Assembly (NCBI RefSeq): GCF_008014745.1
Contig: NZ_VPFD01000032.1
Coordinates: forward strand, 1 to 63,056
DNA: 63,056 nucleotides
From: Massilia arenae
GTDB lineage: Bacteria > Pseudomonadota > Gammaproteobacteria > Burkholderiales > Burkholderiaceae_D
Direction of reading: 5' to 3'
Positions within the stretch are counted from its first letter, which is position 1. Each line of letters opens with the position of its first letter. A program made the translations under genes and the position numbers. The notes under the pieces are model-generated. The model did no database searches. It was not told where the DNA came from and saw only the letters and a program-made list of their open reading frames with translations. Positions 15,764-25,416 of this stretch are shown here, piece by piece.

Positions 15764-17620
15764 ATGACCACCCGTAATACCGGCAAGACCGACCCAGAGA
15801 CATCCCGCAAGAGCAGCCTGGCCACCCTCAGGGGCTTGAGTCCTTTCCTGCGTCCCTACCGCCGCCAGTTCCTGCTGGCCGGCATCGCCCTGCTGTTCGC
15901 GGCCGGCGCCACCCTGGCGATCCCCGCCGCCTTCAAGCAAATGATCGACCTGGGCTTCGGCGCGGCCGGCGCGGCTTCTGCAACCGCGGCCGCCGGCGCC
16001 GCCATCGAAGGCGGCAGCCTGGAACACATCAACGCCACCTTCCTGGCCCTGTTCGGCGTGGCCGCCGTGCTCGCGGTGGCCACCGCCGCCCGCTTCTACA
16101 TGGTGTCCTGGCTGGGCGAGCGCGTCACCGCCGATATCAGGAGCGCAGTCTACGGCCACGTGGTGCGCCAGAGTCCCGAGTTCTTCGAGACCACCCGCAC
16201 CGGCGAAGTGCTGTCGCGCCTGACCACCGACACCACCCTGATCCAGACCGTGGTCGGCACCAGCATCTCGCTGGCGCTGCGCAATACGCTGCTGTTCTTC
16301 GGCGGCCTGGTGATGCTGTTCGTGACCAGCCCGCGCCTGACCTCCATCATCCTGGGCCTCTTGGTGCTGGTGGTGCTGCCGATCGTGCTGTTCGGCCGCC
16401 GCGTGCGCAAGCTGTCGCGCGATTCGCAGGACCGCATTGCCGACGCCTCGGCGGTGGCCGGCGAGATCCTGAACGCGATGCCGACCGTGCAGGCGTTTAC
16501 CCGCGAAGGCCATGAATCCGGCCGCTTCGGCAAGGAAGTCGAAGGCGCCTTCACCACCGCCATGCGCCGCATCCGCGCCCGCTCCACGCTCACCATGCTG
16601 GCCATCGTGCTCATATTTGGCGCCATCGTGTTCGTGCTGTGGCTCGGCGCCCACGCCGTGCTCGAAGGCACCATGACCGGCGGCGACCTGGGCCAGTTCA
16701 TCCTGTACGCCGGCATCGTGGCCGGGTCGGTCGGCGCGCTGTCGGAAGTGATGGGCGACGCCCAGCGCGCCGCCGGCGCCACCGAACGCCTGCTCGAGCT
16801 GCTCGGCGCGCAATCGGAGATACAGGATCCGCTGCAGCCCAAGGCCCTGTCTGCACGCACCGAGAACGGCGCCCGCGTCACGCTCGACGACGTGACCTTC
16901 GCCTATCCATCGCGCCTGGACGAAGCCGCCCTGTCGCACCTGGCGCTCGACATCCGCCCCGGCGAAACGGTGGCCGTGGTCGGCCCTTCCGGCGCCGGCA
17001 AGACCACCCTGTTCCAGCTGCTGCTGCGCTTCTACGATCCGCAGGCCGGCGCCATCCGCCTCGACGGCGTCGACGTGCGCGACCTGGCGCTGCATACGCT
17101 GCGCGGCGCGGTCGGCATCGTGCCGCAAGATACCGTGATCTTCTCGCTCGACGCCATGGAAAACATCCGCTACGGCCGCCCGGACGCCAGCGACGACGAG
17201 GTGATCGCCGCGGCGAAGATGGCCGCCGCCCACGATTTCATCGAGCGCCTGCCGCAGGGTTATACCTCGTTCCTGGGCGAGCGCGGGGTGCGCCTGTCGG
17301 GCGGCCAGCGCCAGCGCATCGCGATCGCGCGCGCCCTGCTCAAGAACCCGCCGTTGCTGCTGCTGGACGAAGCGACCAGCGCCCTCGACGCCGAATCCGA
17401 ACGCCTGGTGCAGCGCGCGCTCGAAGCGGCGATGGTCGGCCGCACCACCATCATCATCGCCCACCGCCTGGCGACGGTGCAGCGGGCCGACCGCATCATC
17501 GTGCTGGACGAAGGCAGGATCGTCGAATCCGGCACCCACGCCGAGCTGATCGCGCTGCGTGGCGTGTATGCCAACCTGGCGGCGCTGCAGTTCCAGACGC
17601 ATGCGCCGGTGGCTGCGTAA
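15764..17620 (+). CDS. ABC exporter, MsbA/LmrA-like half-transporter
   Basis: At 618 residues this is a fused membrane-ATPase half-transporter that should work as a homodimer in the inner membrane. The six-helix membrane domain spans about 35-340. The nucleotide-binding domain (about 365-610) has Walker A GPSGAGKTT, signature LSGGQRQRIAIARALL, Walker B LLLLDEATSALD and the switch His in IIIAHRLATV. Export of lipid A, other lipids or drugs is possible. It follows the AttH-like gene by 41 bases on the same strand. Confidence 0.9.
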   Translation: MTTRNTGKTDPETSRKSSLATLRGLSPFLRPYRRQFLLAGIALLFAAGATLAIPAAFKQMIDLGFGAAGAASATAAAGAAIEGGSLEHINATFLALFGVAAVLAVATAARFYMVSWLGERVTADIRSAVYGHVVRQSPEFFETTRTGEVLSRLTTDTTLIQTVVGTSISLALRNTLLFFGGLVMLFVTSPRLTSIILGLLVLVVLPIVLFGRRVRKLSRDSQDRIADASAVAGEILNAMPTVQAFTREGHESGRFGKEVEGAFTTAMRRIRARSTLTMLAIVLIFGAIVFVLWLGAHAVLEGTMTGGDLGQFILYAGIVAGSVGALSEVMGDAQRAAGATERLLELLGAQSEIQDPLQPKALSARTENGARVTLDDVTFAYPSRLDEAALSHLALDIRPGETVAVVGPSGAGKTTLFQLLLRFYDPQAGAIRLDGVDVRDLALHTLRGAVGIVPQDTVIFSLDAMENIRYGRPDASDDEVIAAAKMAAAHDFIERLPQGYTSFLGERGVRLSGGQRQRIAIARALLKNPPLLLLDEATSALDAESERLVQRALEAAMVGRTTIIIAHRLATVQRADRIIVLDEGRIVESGTHAELIALRGVYANLAALQFQTHAPVAA

Positions 17621-17716
17621 AGACACGGCTTGAAACTACAATCCGTAGTATTACGTAACAACCCACCAAGCTGTTGTACCGGGGATACCAGGTAGCATTC
17701 CAAAACTCACTAATTG

Positions 17717-17746
17717 TTGCGGCAAGAAAAGTTTGCGAGGTATGAT
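17717..17746 (+). promoter_or_regulatory. Predicted sigma-70 promoter of the chemoreceptor gene
   Basis: A -35 box TTGCGG (17717-17722) and -10 box TATGAT (17741-17746) are 18 bases apart, giving a leader of about 30 bases. No sigma-28 (flagellar) consensus was seen in this 161-base gap. Confidence 0.45.
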
Positions 17747-17781
17747 CGCGGGTTATATCCCTCTATTTTTCCTCACAATAC

Positions 17782-19803
17782 ATGAGCAACCGTAAATTTA
17801 GCCCAGCGAGCTGGAATGTCGGCACGCGCATCAGCGCAGTCACCTTCCTGCTGGCCGGCGCCATCATTGCCGCCCTGATCGCGACCATCACTGTCCTGAC
17901 CTCCGGCATGCTGGAACGGCGCGCCATCGACGGCGTGAGGAACGAGCTGCATGGCGTCACCAGCACCGTCGAGCTGTTCAACAAGACCGTCAGCAGCCAG
18001 GCGGTCAGCTTCGGCCGCATCTTCCGCGCCGGCCTGCCTGGCGACTTCGCGCTGGACGAGGCGACCACCATCGATATCGGCGGGCGCCAGGTGCCGACCC
18101 TGAGCGTGGCCGGCCATCCGCTCAACCTCGATTTCAGCGCCCCTGACGCATTCACCGAACGCACCGGCGGCAACGCCACCATCTTCGCCGCCGCCGGCGA
18201 GGACTTCGTGCGCGTGACGACCTCGGTCAAGAAGGAAAACGGCGAGCGCGCGGTGGGCACCGCCCTCGACAAGGCCTCGCCGGCCTACCCGGCGCTGCGC
18301 GCCGGCCGCACCTATGTCGGCCTGACCACGCTGTTCGGCAAACAGTTCATCACCCAGTACGAGCCGGTGCGCGACGCGGCCGGCAAGGTCGTCGGCGCGC
18401 TCTACGTCGGGGTCGACATCACGGCCGACGTTGCCGCGCTCAAGGAGCGCATCCGCGCCGTCAAGGTCGGCGATACCGGCTACTTCTTCGTGCTGTCGGC
18501 CGCGCCGAAGACCTATGGCGACCTGATCGTCCACCCGAACAAGGAAGGCGAGAATATCCTCGACAGCCAGTCGGCCGACGGCCACGCCTTCATCAAGGAG
18601 ATGCTGGAGAAGAAGGAAGGCACGATCAGCTACGACTGGCAGAACCCGGGTGAGCTCCGTGCCCGCGAGAAGTTCGCAGCCTATGCCGAGATGAAGGACT
18701 GGAACTGGGTCATCGCCGGCGGCACCTACCGCGACGAGATCACCGCCGCCGCGACCGAGCTGCGCAACCGCTTCATCGTGTTCGGCCTGGCGGCGCTCGC
18801 CGTGCTGGCCACCGTGCTGTACTTCCTGGTGCGCGCCACCGTCACCCGTCCGCTGGCCGAGGTACAGGCCGTCGCCACCCGCATCGCCGACGGCGACCTG
18901 ACCGCGTCGGCCACCGCACGCCGTGACGACGAAATCGGCCGCCTCGTGGGCGCCATCAACGAGATCGGCGCACGTTTGTCGGGCGTGGTCGGCCAGGTGC
19001 GCGACGGCGCCGAGCACATCGCCACCGCCTCGCAGGAAATCTCGACCGGCAACCTGGACCTGTGCAGCCGCACCGAAGAGCAAGCAGCCAGCCTGGCCAC
19101 CACCGCCTCGTCGATGGACCAGCTGACCACGACCGTGCGCCAGAACGCCGACAACGCGCGCCAGGCCGACCAGCTGGCCCGCAGCGCCTCCGAAGTTGCC
19201 CAGAAAGGTGGCAGCACGGTGTCGCAGGTGGTGGCGCGCATGGACTCGATTTCCCAGGCCTCGCGCAAGATCTCGGACATCACCAGCGTCATCGACGGCA
19301 TCGCGTTCCAGACCAATATCCTGGCGCTGAACGCGGCCGTGGAAGCGGCGCGCGCCGGCGAACAGGGCCGCGGCTTCGCGGTCGTCGCGAGCGAAGTGCG
19401 CAACCTGGCCCAGCGCTCGGCGGCAGCGGCCAAAGAGATCAAGGTCCTGATCGACGCCTCCAACAGCGAAGTCAACGCCGGCAGCCAGCTGGTCGCCGAA
19501 GCCGGCGTGACGATGCAGGAAGTGCTGGACAGCGTGCAGCGCGTGACCGACGTCATTTCCGAGATCAGCAGCGCCAGCCAGGAACAGACGCAAGGCATCG
19601 AAGAGATCAACCGCTCGGTGGTCGAGATGGACACCGTGACCCAGCAGAACGCAGCACTGGTCGAAGAAGCCAGCGCCGCCGCCCAGGCCATGCACGAACA
19701 AGCCGACGCGCTGGCGCGTTCGGTGCGCCGCTTCCGCCTGGCCGACGAGCGCGATGGCGCCGCGCTGGCCACGCCGAAGCGCCGCGCGCTGATCGGGAAC
19801 TGA
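17782..19803 (+). CDS. Methyl-accepting chemotaxis protein with Cache3-Cache2 sensor
   Basis: This 673-residue receptor has a membrane helix at about 20-44, a large periplasmic Cache3-Cache2 fusion domain (about 55-325; motifs YVGLTTLFGKQFITQYEPV and GDTGYFFVL), a second helix (about 330-352), a HAMP domain (about 353-405) and the cytoplasmic signalling domain. The hairpin tip GIAFQTNILALNAAVEAARA is the CheA/CheW contact. No pentapeptide tether for CheR is evident at the C terminus. The ligand is probably a small organic acid or amino acid, judged only from the sensor type. No chemotaxis genes adjoin it. Confidence 0.93.
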   Translation: MSNRKFSPASWNVGTRISAVTFLLAGAIIAALIATITVLTSGMLERRAIDGVRNELHGVTSTVELFNKTVSSQAVSFGRIFRAGLPGDFALDEATTIDIGGRQVPTLSVAGHPLNLDFSAPDAFTERTGGNATIFAAAGEDFVRVTTSVKKENGERAVGTALDKASPAYPALRAGRTYVGLTTLFGKQFITQYEPVRDAAGKVVGALYVGVDITADVAALKERIRAVKVGDTGYFFVLSAAPKTYGDLIVHPNKEGENILDSQSADGHAFIKEMLEKKEGTISYDWQNPGELRAREKFAAYAEMKDWNWVIAGGTYRDEITAAATELRNRFIVFGLAALAVLATVLYFLVRATVTRPLAEVQAVATRIADGDLTASATARRDDEIGRLVGAINEIGARLSGVVGQVRDGAEHIATASQEISTGNLDLCSRTEEQAASLATTASSMDQLTTTVRQNADNARQADQLARSASEVAQKGGSTVSQVVARMDSISQASRKISDITSVIDGIAFQTNILALNAAVEAARAGEQGRGFAVVASEVRNLAQRSAAAAKEIKVLIDASNSEVNAGSQLVAEAGVTMQEVLDSVQRVTDVISEISSASQEQTQGIEEINRSVVEMDTVTQQNAALVEEASAAAQAMHEQADALARSVRRFRLADERDGAALATPKRRALIGN

Positions 19804-19836
19804 TAGAGTAGCGGGCTCGCCTTCCAGGAGCCCGCT

Positions 19837-20952
19837 TTGCCTGACACCGACCTGCAGCGCCGCTGCCAAACGATCTTCCCCGGCCATCGCCAGCCGCGCC
19901 CGGCCGAACTGTTCGCCGCCATGGCCGCCTGGTGCGAGGAGCACGACGTCGACCACGACGTCTACGGCAACGGCGCCCTGATCCAGGACTTCGAACGCAA
20001 GGTCGCCGTCCTGCTGGGCTTCGAGGCGGCCGTGTTCTGCATCAGCGGCACCATGGCCCAGGTCACGGCGCTGCGCCTCGGTGCAGACGACCGGGGCAGC
20101 CGCCTGGTGGCCCTGCATCCGACCTCGCACATCCTCAACCACGAACGTTCCAACTACCAGTTGCTGGACCATTTCCAGGCGCTGTCCGTGGGCGACCGTC
20201 ACCGTCCCTGGGTCGAGGCCGACCTGGCGGCGGTGCCGGACCGCCTCGGCGCCGTCGGCCTCGAGATCCCGATGCGCGAGATCGGCGGCCAACTCACGGA
20301 CTGGGACGAGCTGGAAGCGATCAAGCGCCATTGCCGCACCCGCGGCATCCACCTGCACATGGACGGCGCGCGCCTGTGGGAAGCGGCGGCCGGTTATGGC
20401 CGCAATGCCGCCCAGATCGCGGCCGGCTTCGATTCCGTTTACGTCTCGCTGTACAAGGGCATCGGCGGGCTGGGTGGCGCCATGCTGCTCGGCAGCCGCC
20501 CCTTCGTGGACCGCTGCGCCGAGTGGTTCCGGCGCCAGGGCGGCAACGTCATCCATCGCTCGCCCTATATCGTGGCGGCGGCCATGGGGTTCGACGCGCG
20601 GCTGGCGGCGATGCCCGCGTATTTCGAGCGCACCCGCTTCTTGTACCAGGCCCTGGGCGCCTATCCCGAGCTGCGCGCCAACCCGTTCGCGCCGCAGGCG
20701 AACATGCTACATATTCATCTGCCGGTCGACCGCGAACGCGCGCTGGCGGTACGCGATGCGCTGGCGCGCGAGCACGGAATCTGGATGTTCAACCGCGCCG
20801 TCCATGGCGCGCTGCCGGCGTCGAGCGTCATCGAGATCTACGTCGGCGACAACCTGCTGTCGATGTCCGATGACTCAGTGCGAGAAGCACTGCGGCTATT
20901 CGCCGCGGCGCTGGCGGCGAATGCTAAAATGACCGATTCTTCAACCACGTAA
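19837..20952 (+). CDS. Low-specificity threonine aldolase-like PLP enzyme
   Basis: The 371-residue protein belongs to the beta-eliminating lyase/threonine aldolase family, which splits L-threonine or allo-threonine into glycine and acetaldehyde. The PLP lysine is in SVYVSLYKGIGGLGG (around residue 208), with HMDGARLWEAA providing the cofactor Asp and Arg. The start is a TTG at 19837, with an AGGAG ending six bases upstream; no ATG lies near. It follows the chemoreceptor by 33 bases and ends four bases before thyA. A related tyrosine-phenol-lyase-type activity is less likely. Confidence 0.85.
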   Translation: MPDTDLQRRCQTIFPGHRQPRPAELFAAMAAWCEEHDVDHDVYGNGALIQDFERKVAVLLGFEAAVFCISGTMAQVTALRLGADDRGSRLVALHPTSHILNHERSNYQLLDHFQALSVGDRHRPWVEADLAAVPDRLGAVGLEIPMREIGGQLTDWDELEAIKRHCRTRGIHLHMDGARLWEAAAGYGRNAAQIAAGFDSVYVSLYKGIGGLGGAMLLGSRPFVDRCAEWFRRQGGNVIHRSPYIVAAAMGFDARLAAMPAYFERTRFLYQALGAYPELRANPFAPQANMLHIHLPVDRERALAVRDALAREHGIWMFNRAVHGALPASSVIEIYVGDNLLSMSDDSVREALRLFAAALAANAKMTDSSTT

Positions 20953-20956
20953 CGCA

Positions 20957-21751
20957 ATGCGCCAATATCTCGAATTCATGCGCCATGTGAAAGAGCATGG
21001 CGCCATCAAGACCGACCGCACCGGCACCGGCACCCGCTCCGTGTTCGGCCACCAGATGCGCTTCAACCTGCAGGAAGGCTTCCCGCTGCTGACCACCAAG
21101 AAGGTGCACCTCAAGTCGATCATCCATGAACTGATCTGGTTCCTGCAGGGCTCGACCAATATCGCCTACCTGAAGGACAATGGCGTGTCCATCTGGGACG
21201 AATGGGCCGACGCCGAAGGCAACCTGGGGCCGATCTACGGCTATCAGTGGCGCAACTGGCCGACCCCGTCCGGCGAGCACATCGACCAGATATCGCAGGT
21301 ACTCGAACAGATCCGCGCCACGCCCGACTCGCGCCGCATGATCGTCTCGGCCTGGAACGTGGCCGACGTGCCGCAGATGAAGCTGCCGCCCTGCCACGCG
21401 CTGTTCCAGTTCTACGTGGCCGACGGCAAGCTGTCCTGCCAGCTGTACCAGCGCAGCGCCGACATCTTCCTGGGCGTGCCCTTCAATATCGCCTCGTACG
21501 CGATCCTGACCCATATGATGGCCCAGCAGGCCGGACTCGAAGTGGGCGACTTCGTCTGGACCGGCGGCGACTGCCACCTGTATTCGAACCACATGGAACA
21601 GGTCGAACTGCAGTTGTCGCGCGAGACCCGCGCAATGCCGCGCCTCGAGATCAAGCGCAAGCCCGATTCGCTGTTCGACTATCGCTTCGAGGACTTCGAG
21701 ATCACGGGCTACGATCCACATCCCGCGATCAAGGCGCCGGTGGCCGTATGA
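20957..21751 (+). CDS. thyA: Thymidylate synthase
   Basis: This enzyme makes dTMP from dUMP using methylenetetrahydrofolate, which is oxidised to dihydrofolate. Its 264 residues equal the E. coli ThyA length. The catalytic cysteine lies in LPPCHALFQFYV and the dUMP-binding Arg residues in DSRRMIVSAWN and QLYQRSADIFLGVPFNIASYA. A TAAAAT at about 20925 within the previous gene could serve as a -10 box. It overlaps folA by four bases (ATGA), coupling the enzyme to the reductase that recycles its product. Confidence 0.98.
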   Translation: MRQYLEFMRHVKEHGAIKTDRTGTGTRSVFGHQMRFNLQEGFPLLTTKKVHLKSIIHELIWFLQGSTNIAYLKDNGVSIWDEWADAEGNLGPIYGYQWRNWPTPSGEHIDQISQVLEQIRATPDSRRMIVSAWNVADVPQMKLPPCHALFQFYVADGKLSCQLYQRSADIFLGVPFNIASYAILTHMMAQQAGLEVGDFVWTGGDCHLYSNHMEQVELQLSRETRAMPRLEIKRKPDSLFDYRFEDFEITGYDPHPAIKAPVAV

Positions 21752-22245
21752 ACAGCGCTCCCCGCCTGACCCTCGTGGTTGCGGTCGACGCCAACAACGG
21801 CATCGGCCTGGACAACCAGCTACCCTGGCACCTGCCCGAGGACCTGGCGCACTTCAAGCGCGTCACCCTGGGTAAACCAATCATCATGGGCCGCAAGACG
21901 TTCGACTCGATCGGGCGCCCGCTGCCCAAGCGCCGCAACATCGTGGTCACCCGCAATGCCGGCTGGTCGCACGAAGGCGTCGACAGCGCGGCCTCGCTGG
22001 GCGCCGCCATCACGCTGCTCGATGGCGAGCCTGCCAGCATCATCGGCGGAGCCCAGGTCTTCCACGAGGCGATGAACGTGGCCGATGCCATGATCGTCAC
22101 CCACATCGACCACGCCTTCCGCTGCGATACCTTCTTCCCGCCGATCGACCCGGGCTTATGGGTCGAGACCGCGCGCGAAACCCACCGCGCCGACGAACAG
22201 GGATTCAACTATGCCTTCGTGACCTACGAACGCAAGGCTGCCTGA
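21748..22245 (+). CDS. folA: Dihydrofolate reductase
   Basis: The enzyme reduces dihydrofolate to tetrahydrofolate with NADPH and is the target of trimethoprim. At 165 residues it has normal length. Motifs are GIGLDNQLPWHLPEDLAHFK (active-site Trp, acidic residue and substrate loop), GRKTFDSIGRPLP and IIGGAQVF. The ATG at 21748 overlaps the thyA stop, and its own stop overlaps the next start by one base, so thyA, folA and the DUF4337 gene form one operon. Confidence 0.97.
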   Translation: MNSAPRLTLVVAVDANNGIGLDNQLPWHLPEDLAHFKRVTLGKPIIMGRKTFDSIGRPLPKRRNIVVTRNAGWSHEGVDSAASLGAAITLLDGEPASIIGGAQVFHEAMNVADAMIVTHIDHAFRCDTFFPPIDPGLWVETARETHRADEQGFNYAFVTYERKAA

Positions 22246-22880
22246 TGAGCGAAGCTTCACGCCCACCGGGTTCGCGCGGCGGCGACGGCTTCGCCGGCCG
22301 CGTCGCGGTATTGATCGCGGTGCTGGCCACGCTCGGCACCCTGTTCGCCTTCCTGGGCACGTCGTCGCACAACGACGCCAGCCTGTACAAGACCCAGGCG
22401 GCGATGGAAAAGACCAGCGCCGCCAATGCCTGGAGCCACTACCAGGCCAAGTCGAGCCGCCAGAACCTGGCCGAACTGGCCGCAACGCTGCCCGGCGTCG
22501 ACGGCGTGCGCTACCGCGACGAAGCGGAGCGCTACCGGGAAGAAAAAGACGTCATCCGCAAGGAAGCCGAGCGCTGGGAAGCGGCGTCGGGCGAATCGAA
22601 CCGCCGCTCGGACGAAGCCCTGCACCGCCAGCGCCAGTGGGCCGCCGCCTCGGTGGCCCAGCAGATCGCGATCTCGCTGGCCGCCGTCACGCTGCTGGCG
22701 CGCCGCACCTGGCTGCTCACGCTCACCGGGGCCGTGGCGGCCTTCGGCATCACGCTGGGCCTGTTCGCCTTCATGCACGGCAATGTCACGGCGCTGTCAC
22801 CGATCCCGCTCCTTGGCGCCCTCGTCGCTGCGCTATTGACTGAGGGCATCCGGCGCGCCGGACGCCGAATGGATGGCTGA
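22245..22880 (+). CDS. DUF4337-type membrane protein
   Basis: This 211-residue protein has a membrane helix at about 22-42, a charged stretch (about 50-135) rich in Glu, Arg and Lys that is probably coiled coil, and two or three C-terminal helices (about 140-200). The NDASLYKTQAAMEKTSAANAW segment followed by HYQAKSSRQNL is characteristic of DUF4337. No function is known. It begins at an ATG overlapping the folA stop (TGATG) and ends the thyA-folA operon. Confidence 0.8.
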   Translation: MSEASRPPGSRGGDGFAGRVAVLIAVLATLGTLFAFLGTSSHNDASLYKTQAAMEKTSAANAWSHYQAKSSRQNLAELAATLPGVDGVRYRDEAERYREEKDVIRKEAERWEAASGESNRRSDEALHRQRQWAAASVAQQIAISLAAVTLLARRTWLLTLTGAVAAFGITLGLFAFMHGNVTALSPIPLLGALVAALLTEGIRRAGRRMDG

Positions 22881-23010
22881 ATGCGACTAGAGTGCGCCAC
22901 CCTTCCGGAACAGTGGCTAACCTAGCAAAAAAACTTGCACCGGGACCCGTGTTTTCTGCGAAAATCCGCTTCTCATTTTTCTACGGTGCCGTGCGCGGCG
23001 GCCAGACCTT

Positions 23011-23024
23011 CCGGAACGTTCCGG
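23011..23024. repeat. Perfect 14-base palindrome in the decarboxylase leader
   Basis: CCGGAACGTTCCGG is a perfect palindrome 43 bases before the decarboxylase ATG. It is nested between GGCGGCCAG (about 22998-23006) and CTGCCGCC (about 23032-23039), which can form an outer imperfect stem. It could be an operator or an RNA hairpin in the leader. Confidence 0.45.
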
Positions 23025-23067
23025 CGAGGACCTGCCGCCTCCACGGCGCTTCGTTTTGGAGCTGTCC

Positions 23068-25326
23068 ATGAAATTTCGTTTCCCTATCGTCATCATCGAT
23101 GAGGACTTCCGCTCGGAGAATACCTCCGGTCTCGGCATTCGCGCCCTCGCGGCCGCGATGGAACAGGAAGGCATGGAGGTCGTCGGTGTGACCAGCTATG
23201 GCGACCTGTCCCAGTTCGCCCAGCAGCAATCGCGCGCATCGGCCTTCGTCCTGTCGATCGACGACGAGGAATTCGGCGGCGGCTCGCTCGAAGAGACCGA
23301 CTTCGCCCTGACCGGCCTGCGCGCCTTCGTGAAGGAAATCCGTCACAAGAACGCGAATATCCCGATCTATATCTATGGCGAGACGCGCACCAGCCGCCAC
23401 ATCCCGAACGACATCCTGAAGGAGCTGCACGGCTTCATCCACATGTTCGAGGACACCCCGGAATTCGTGGCGCGCCACATCATCCGCGAGGCCAAGGCCT
23501 ACCTCGACAGCCTGGCGCCGCCGTTCTTCCGCGCACTGGTCAACTACGCCTACGACGGCTCGTACTCGTGGCACTGCCCGGGGCACTCGGGCGGCGTGGC
23601 TTTCCTGAAGTCGCCGATCGGCCAGATGTTCCACCAGTTCTTTGGCGAGAACATGCTGCGCGCCGACGTCTGCAACGCGGTCGAGGAACTCGGTCAGCTG
23701 CTCGACCATACCGGCCCGGTGGCCAAGTCCGAGCGCAACGCCGCGCGCATCTACAGCGCCGACCACTGCTACTTCGTGACCAACGGCACCTCGACCTCGA
23801 ACAAGATGGTGTGGCACTCGACCGTGGCGCCGGGCGACATCGTCGTCGTGGACCGCAACTGCCACAAGTCGATCCTGCACTCGATCATCATGTGCGGCGC
23901 GATCCCCGTGTTCCTGATGCCGACCCGGAATCACCTGGGCATCATCGGACCGATCCCGCTCGAAGAATTCACGCCCGAATCGATCGCCCGCAAGATCGAG
24001 GCGAATCCGTTCGCGCGCGACGCCGTCAACAAGAAGCCGCGCATCCTCACCATCACCCAGTCGACCTACGACGGCGTGGTGTACAACGTCGAAACCCTGC
24101 GCGAAATGCTGGACGGGAAGATCGACACCCTGCACTTCGACGAAGCCTGGCTGCCGCACGCCACCTTCCACGATTTTTACAAGAATATGCACGCGATCGG
24201 CCAGAACCGCCCACGCGCGAAAGAGTCGATGATCTTCTCGACCCAGTCGACGCACAAGCTGCTGGCCGGCCTGTCGCAGGCTTCGCAGGTGCTGGTGCGC
24301 GAATCCGAATCGGTCAAGCTCGACCAGGACGCCTTCAACGAGGCCTACCTGATGCACACCTCGACCTCGCCGCAGTATTCGATCATCGCCTCGTGCGACG
24401 TCGCCGCGGCCATGATGGAAGCGCCGGGCGGCACCGCCCTGGTCGAGGAATCGATCCTGGAAGCGCTGGACTTCCGCCGCGCGATGAAGAAGGTCGACGA
24501 GGACTTCGGCGACGACTGGTGGTTCCAGGTCTGGGGTCCGGATAAATTCTCGGAAGAAGGCATCGGCACCCAGGACGACTGGATGATCCGCGCCGAAGAG
24601 AACTGGCACGGCTTCGGCAAGCTGGCGCCGGGCTTCAATATGCTCGACCCGATCAAGGCCACCATCGTGACCCCGGGCCTGGACCTGTCGGGCCAGTTCG
24701 GCGAGACCGGCATCCCGGCCTCGATCGTCACCAAGTACCTGGCCGAGCACGGCGTCATCATCGAGAAGTGCGGCCTGTACTCGTTCTTCATCATGTTCAC
24801 CATCGGCATCACCAAGGGCCGCTGGAACACGCTGGTGACGGCGCTGCAGCAGTTCAAGGACGACTACGACCGCAACGCCCCGATGTGGCGCGCGATGCCG
24901 CAGTTCGCCTCGGCCAATCCGCGCTACGAGACGCACGGCCTGCGCGACCTGTGCACCGAGATCCACACCTTCTACAAATCGCGCGACGTGGCCCGCCTGA
25001 CCACCGAGATGTATTTGTCGGACATGATCCCGGCCATGAAGCCGTCGGACGCCTTCGCCCATATGGCGCACCGCAAGATCGAGCGCGTGGCGATCGACGA
25101 ACTCGAAGGCCGCATCACCGCGATCCTGCTCACGCCATACCCGCCGGGCATTCCGCTCTTGATCCCGGGCGAGCGTTTCAATCGCGTGATCGTCGACTAC
25201 CTGCGCTTCGCGCGCGACTTCAACGAACGCTTCCCGGGCTTCGAGACCGACGTCCACGGCCTGGTCAAGCGTGAAGTCGACGGCAAGCGCGGCTACTTCG
25301 TCGATTGCGTGATGCAGGACGCGTAA
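23068..25326 (+). CDS. Arginine/lysine/ornithine decarboxylase
   Basis: This 752-residue PLP enzyme belongs to the large fold-I basic amino-acid decarboxylases (LdcC/CadA/AdiA/SpeC). The wing domain covers about 1-130, the PLP domain about 145-420 with the cofactor lysine in STQSTHKLLAGLSQASQ, and the C-terminal domain about 580-740 with TPYPPGIPLLIPGE. Length is slightly above E. coli CadA (715). GGAG seven bases upstream supports ATG 23068 over a TTG at 23056. It would make a polyamine or agmatine and consume protons, but the substrate cannot be assigned. No antiporter adjoins it. A strong terminator follows. Confidence 0.92.
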   Translation: MKFRFPIVIIDEDFRSENTSGLGIRALAAAMEQEGMEVVGVTSYGDLSQFAQQQSRASAFVLSIDDEEFGGGSLEETDFALTGLRAFVKEIRHKNANIPIYIYGETRTSRHIPNDILKELHGFIHMFEDTPEFVARHIIREAKAYLDSLAPPFFRALVNYAYDGSYSWHCPGHSGGVAFLKSPIGQMFHQFFGENMLRADVCNAVEELGQLLDHTGPVAKSERNAARIYSADHCYFVTNGTSTSNKMVWHSTVAPGDIVVVDRNCHKSILHSIIMCGAIPVFLMPTRNHLGIIGPIPLEEFTPESIARKIEANPFARDAVNKKPRILTITQSTYDGVVYNVETLREMLDGKIDTLHFDEAWLPHATFHDFYKNMHAIGQNRPRAKESMIFSTQSTHKLLAGLSQASQVLVRESESVKLDQDAFNEAYLMHTSTSPQYSIIASCDVAAAMMEAPGGTALVEESILEALDFRRAMKKVDEDFGDDWWFQVWGPDKFSEEGIGTQDDWMIRAEENWHGFGKLAPGFNMLDPIKATIVTPGLDLSGQFGETGIPASIVTKYLAEHGVIIEKCGLYSFFIMFTIGITKGRWNTLVTALQQFKDDYDRNAPMWRAMPQFASANPRYETHGLRDLCTEIHTFYKSRDVARLTTEMYLSDMIPAMKPSDAFAHMAHRKIERVAIDELEGRITAILLTPYPPGIPLLIPGERFNRVIVDYLRFARDFNERFPGFETDVHGLVKREVDGKRGYFVDCVMQDA

Positions 25327-25368
25327 ACCGAACCGGGGGCTGGGGCTGGAGCCTCTGCCCGCCGAGAG

Positions 25369-25398
25369 AGGCCCGGATCGAATCCGGGCCTTTTTTTT
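25369..25398 (+). terminator. Rho-independent terminator after the decarboxylase gene
   Basis: The arms GGCCCGGAT (25370-25378) and ATCCGGGCC (25382-25390) pair perfectly around a three-base loop and are followed by eight T residues (25391-25398). Confidence 0.93.
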
Positions 25399-25416
25399 CG
25401 CGTATCATTTTCGCCC

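Noticed and set aside
15719..17626. A 635-codon minus-strand frame opposite the MsbA-like exporter
   Set aside because: The sense strand has all ABC motifs; the antisense product is low-complexity.
17773..20556. A 927-codon minus-strand frame opposite the chemoreceptor and threonine aldolase
   Set aside because: It spans two real genes and their intergenic gap, has low-complexity composition and no recognisable motif.
22981..25257. A 758-codon minus-strand frame opposite the decarboxylase gene
   Set aside because: It is the mirror of a complete PLP enzyme gene and shows no domain.
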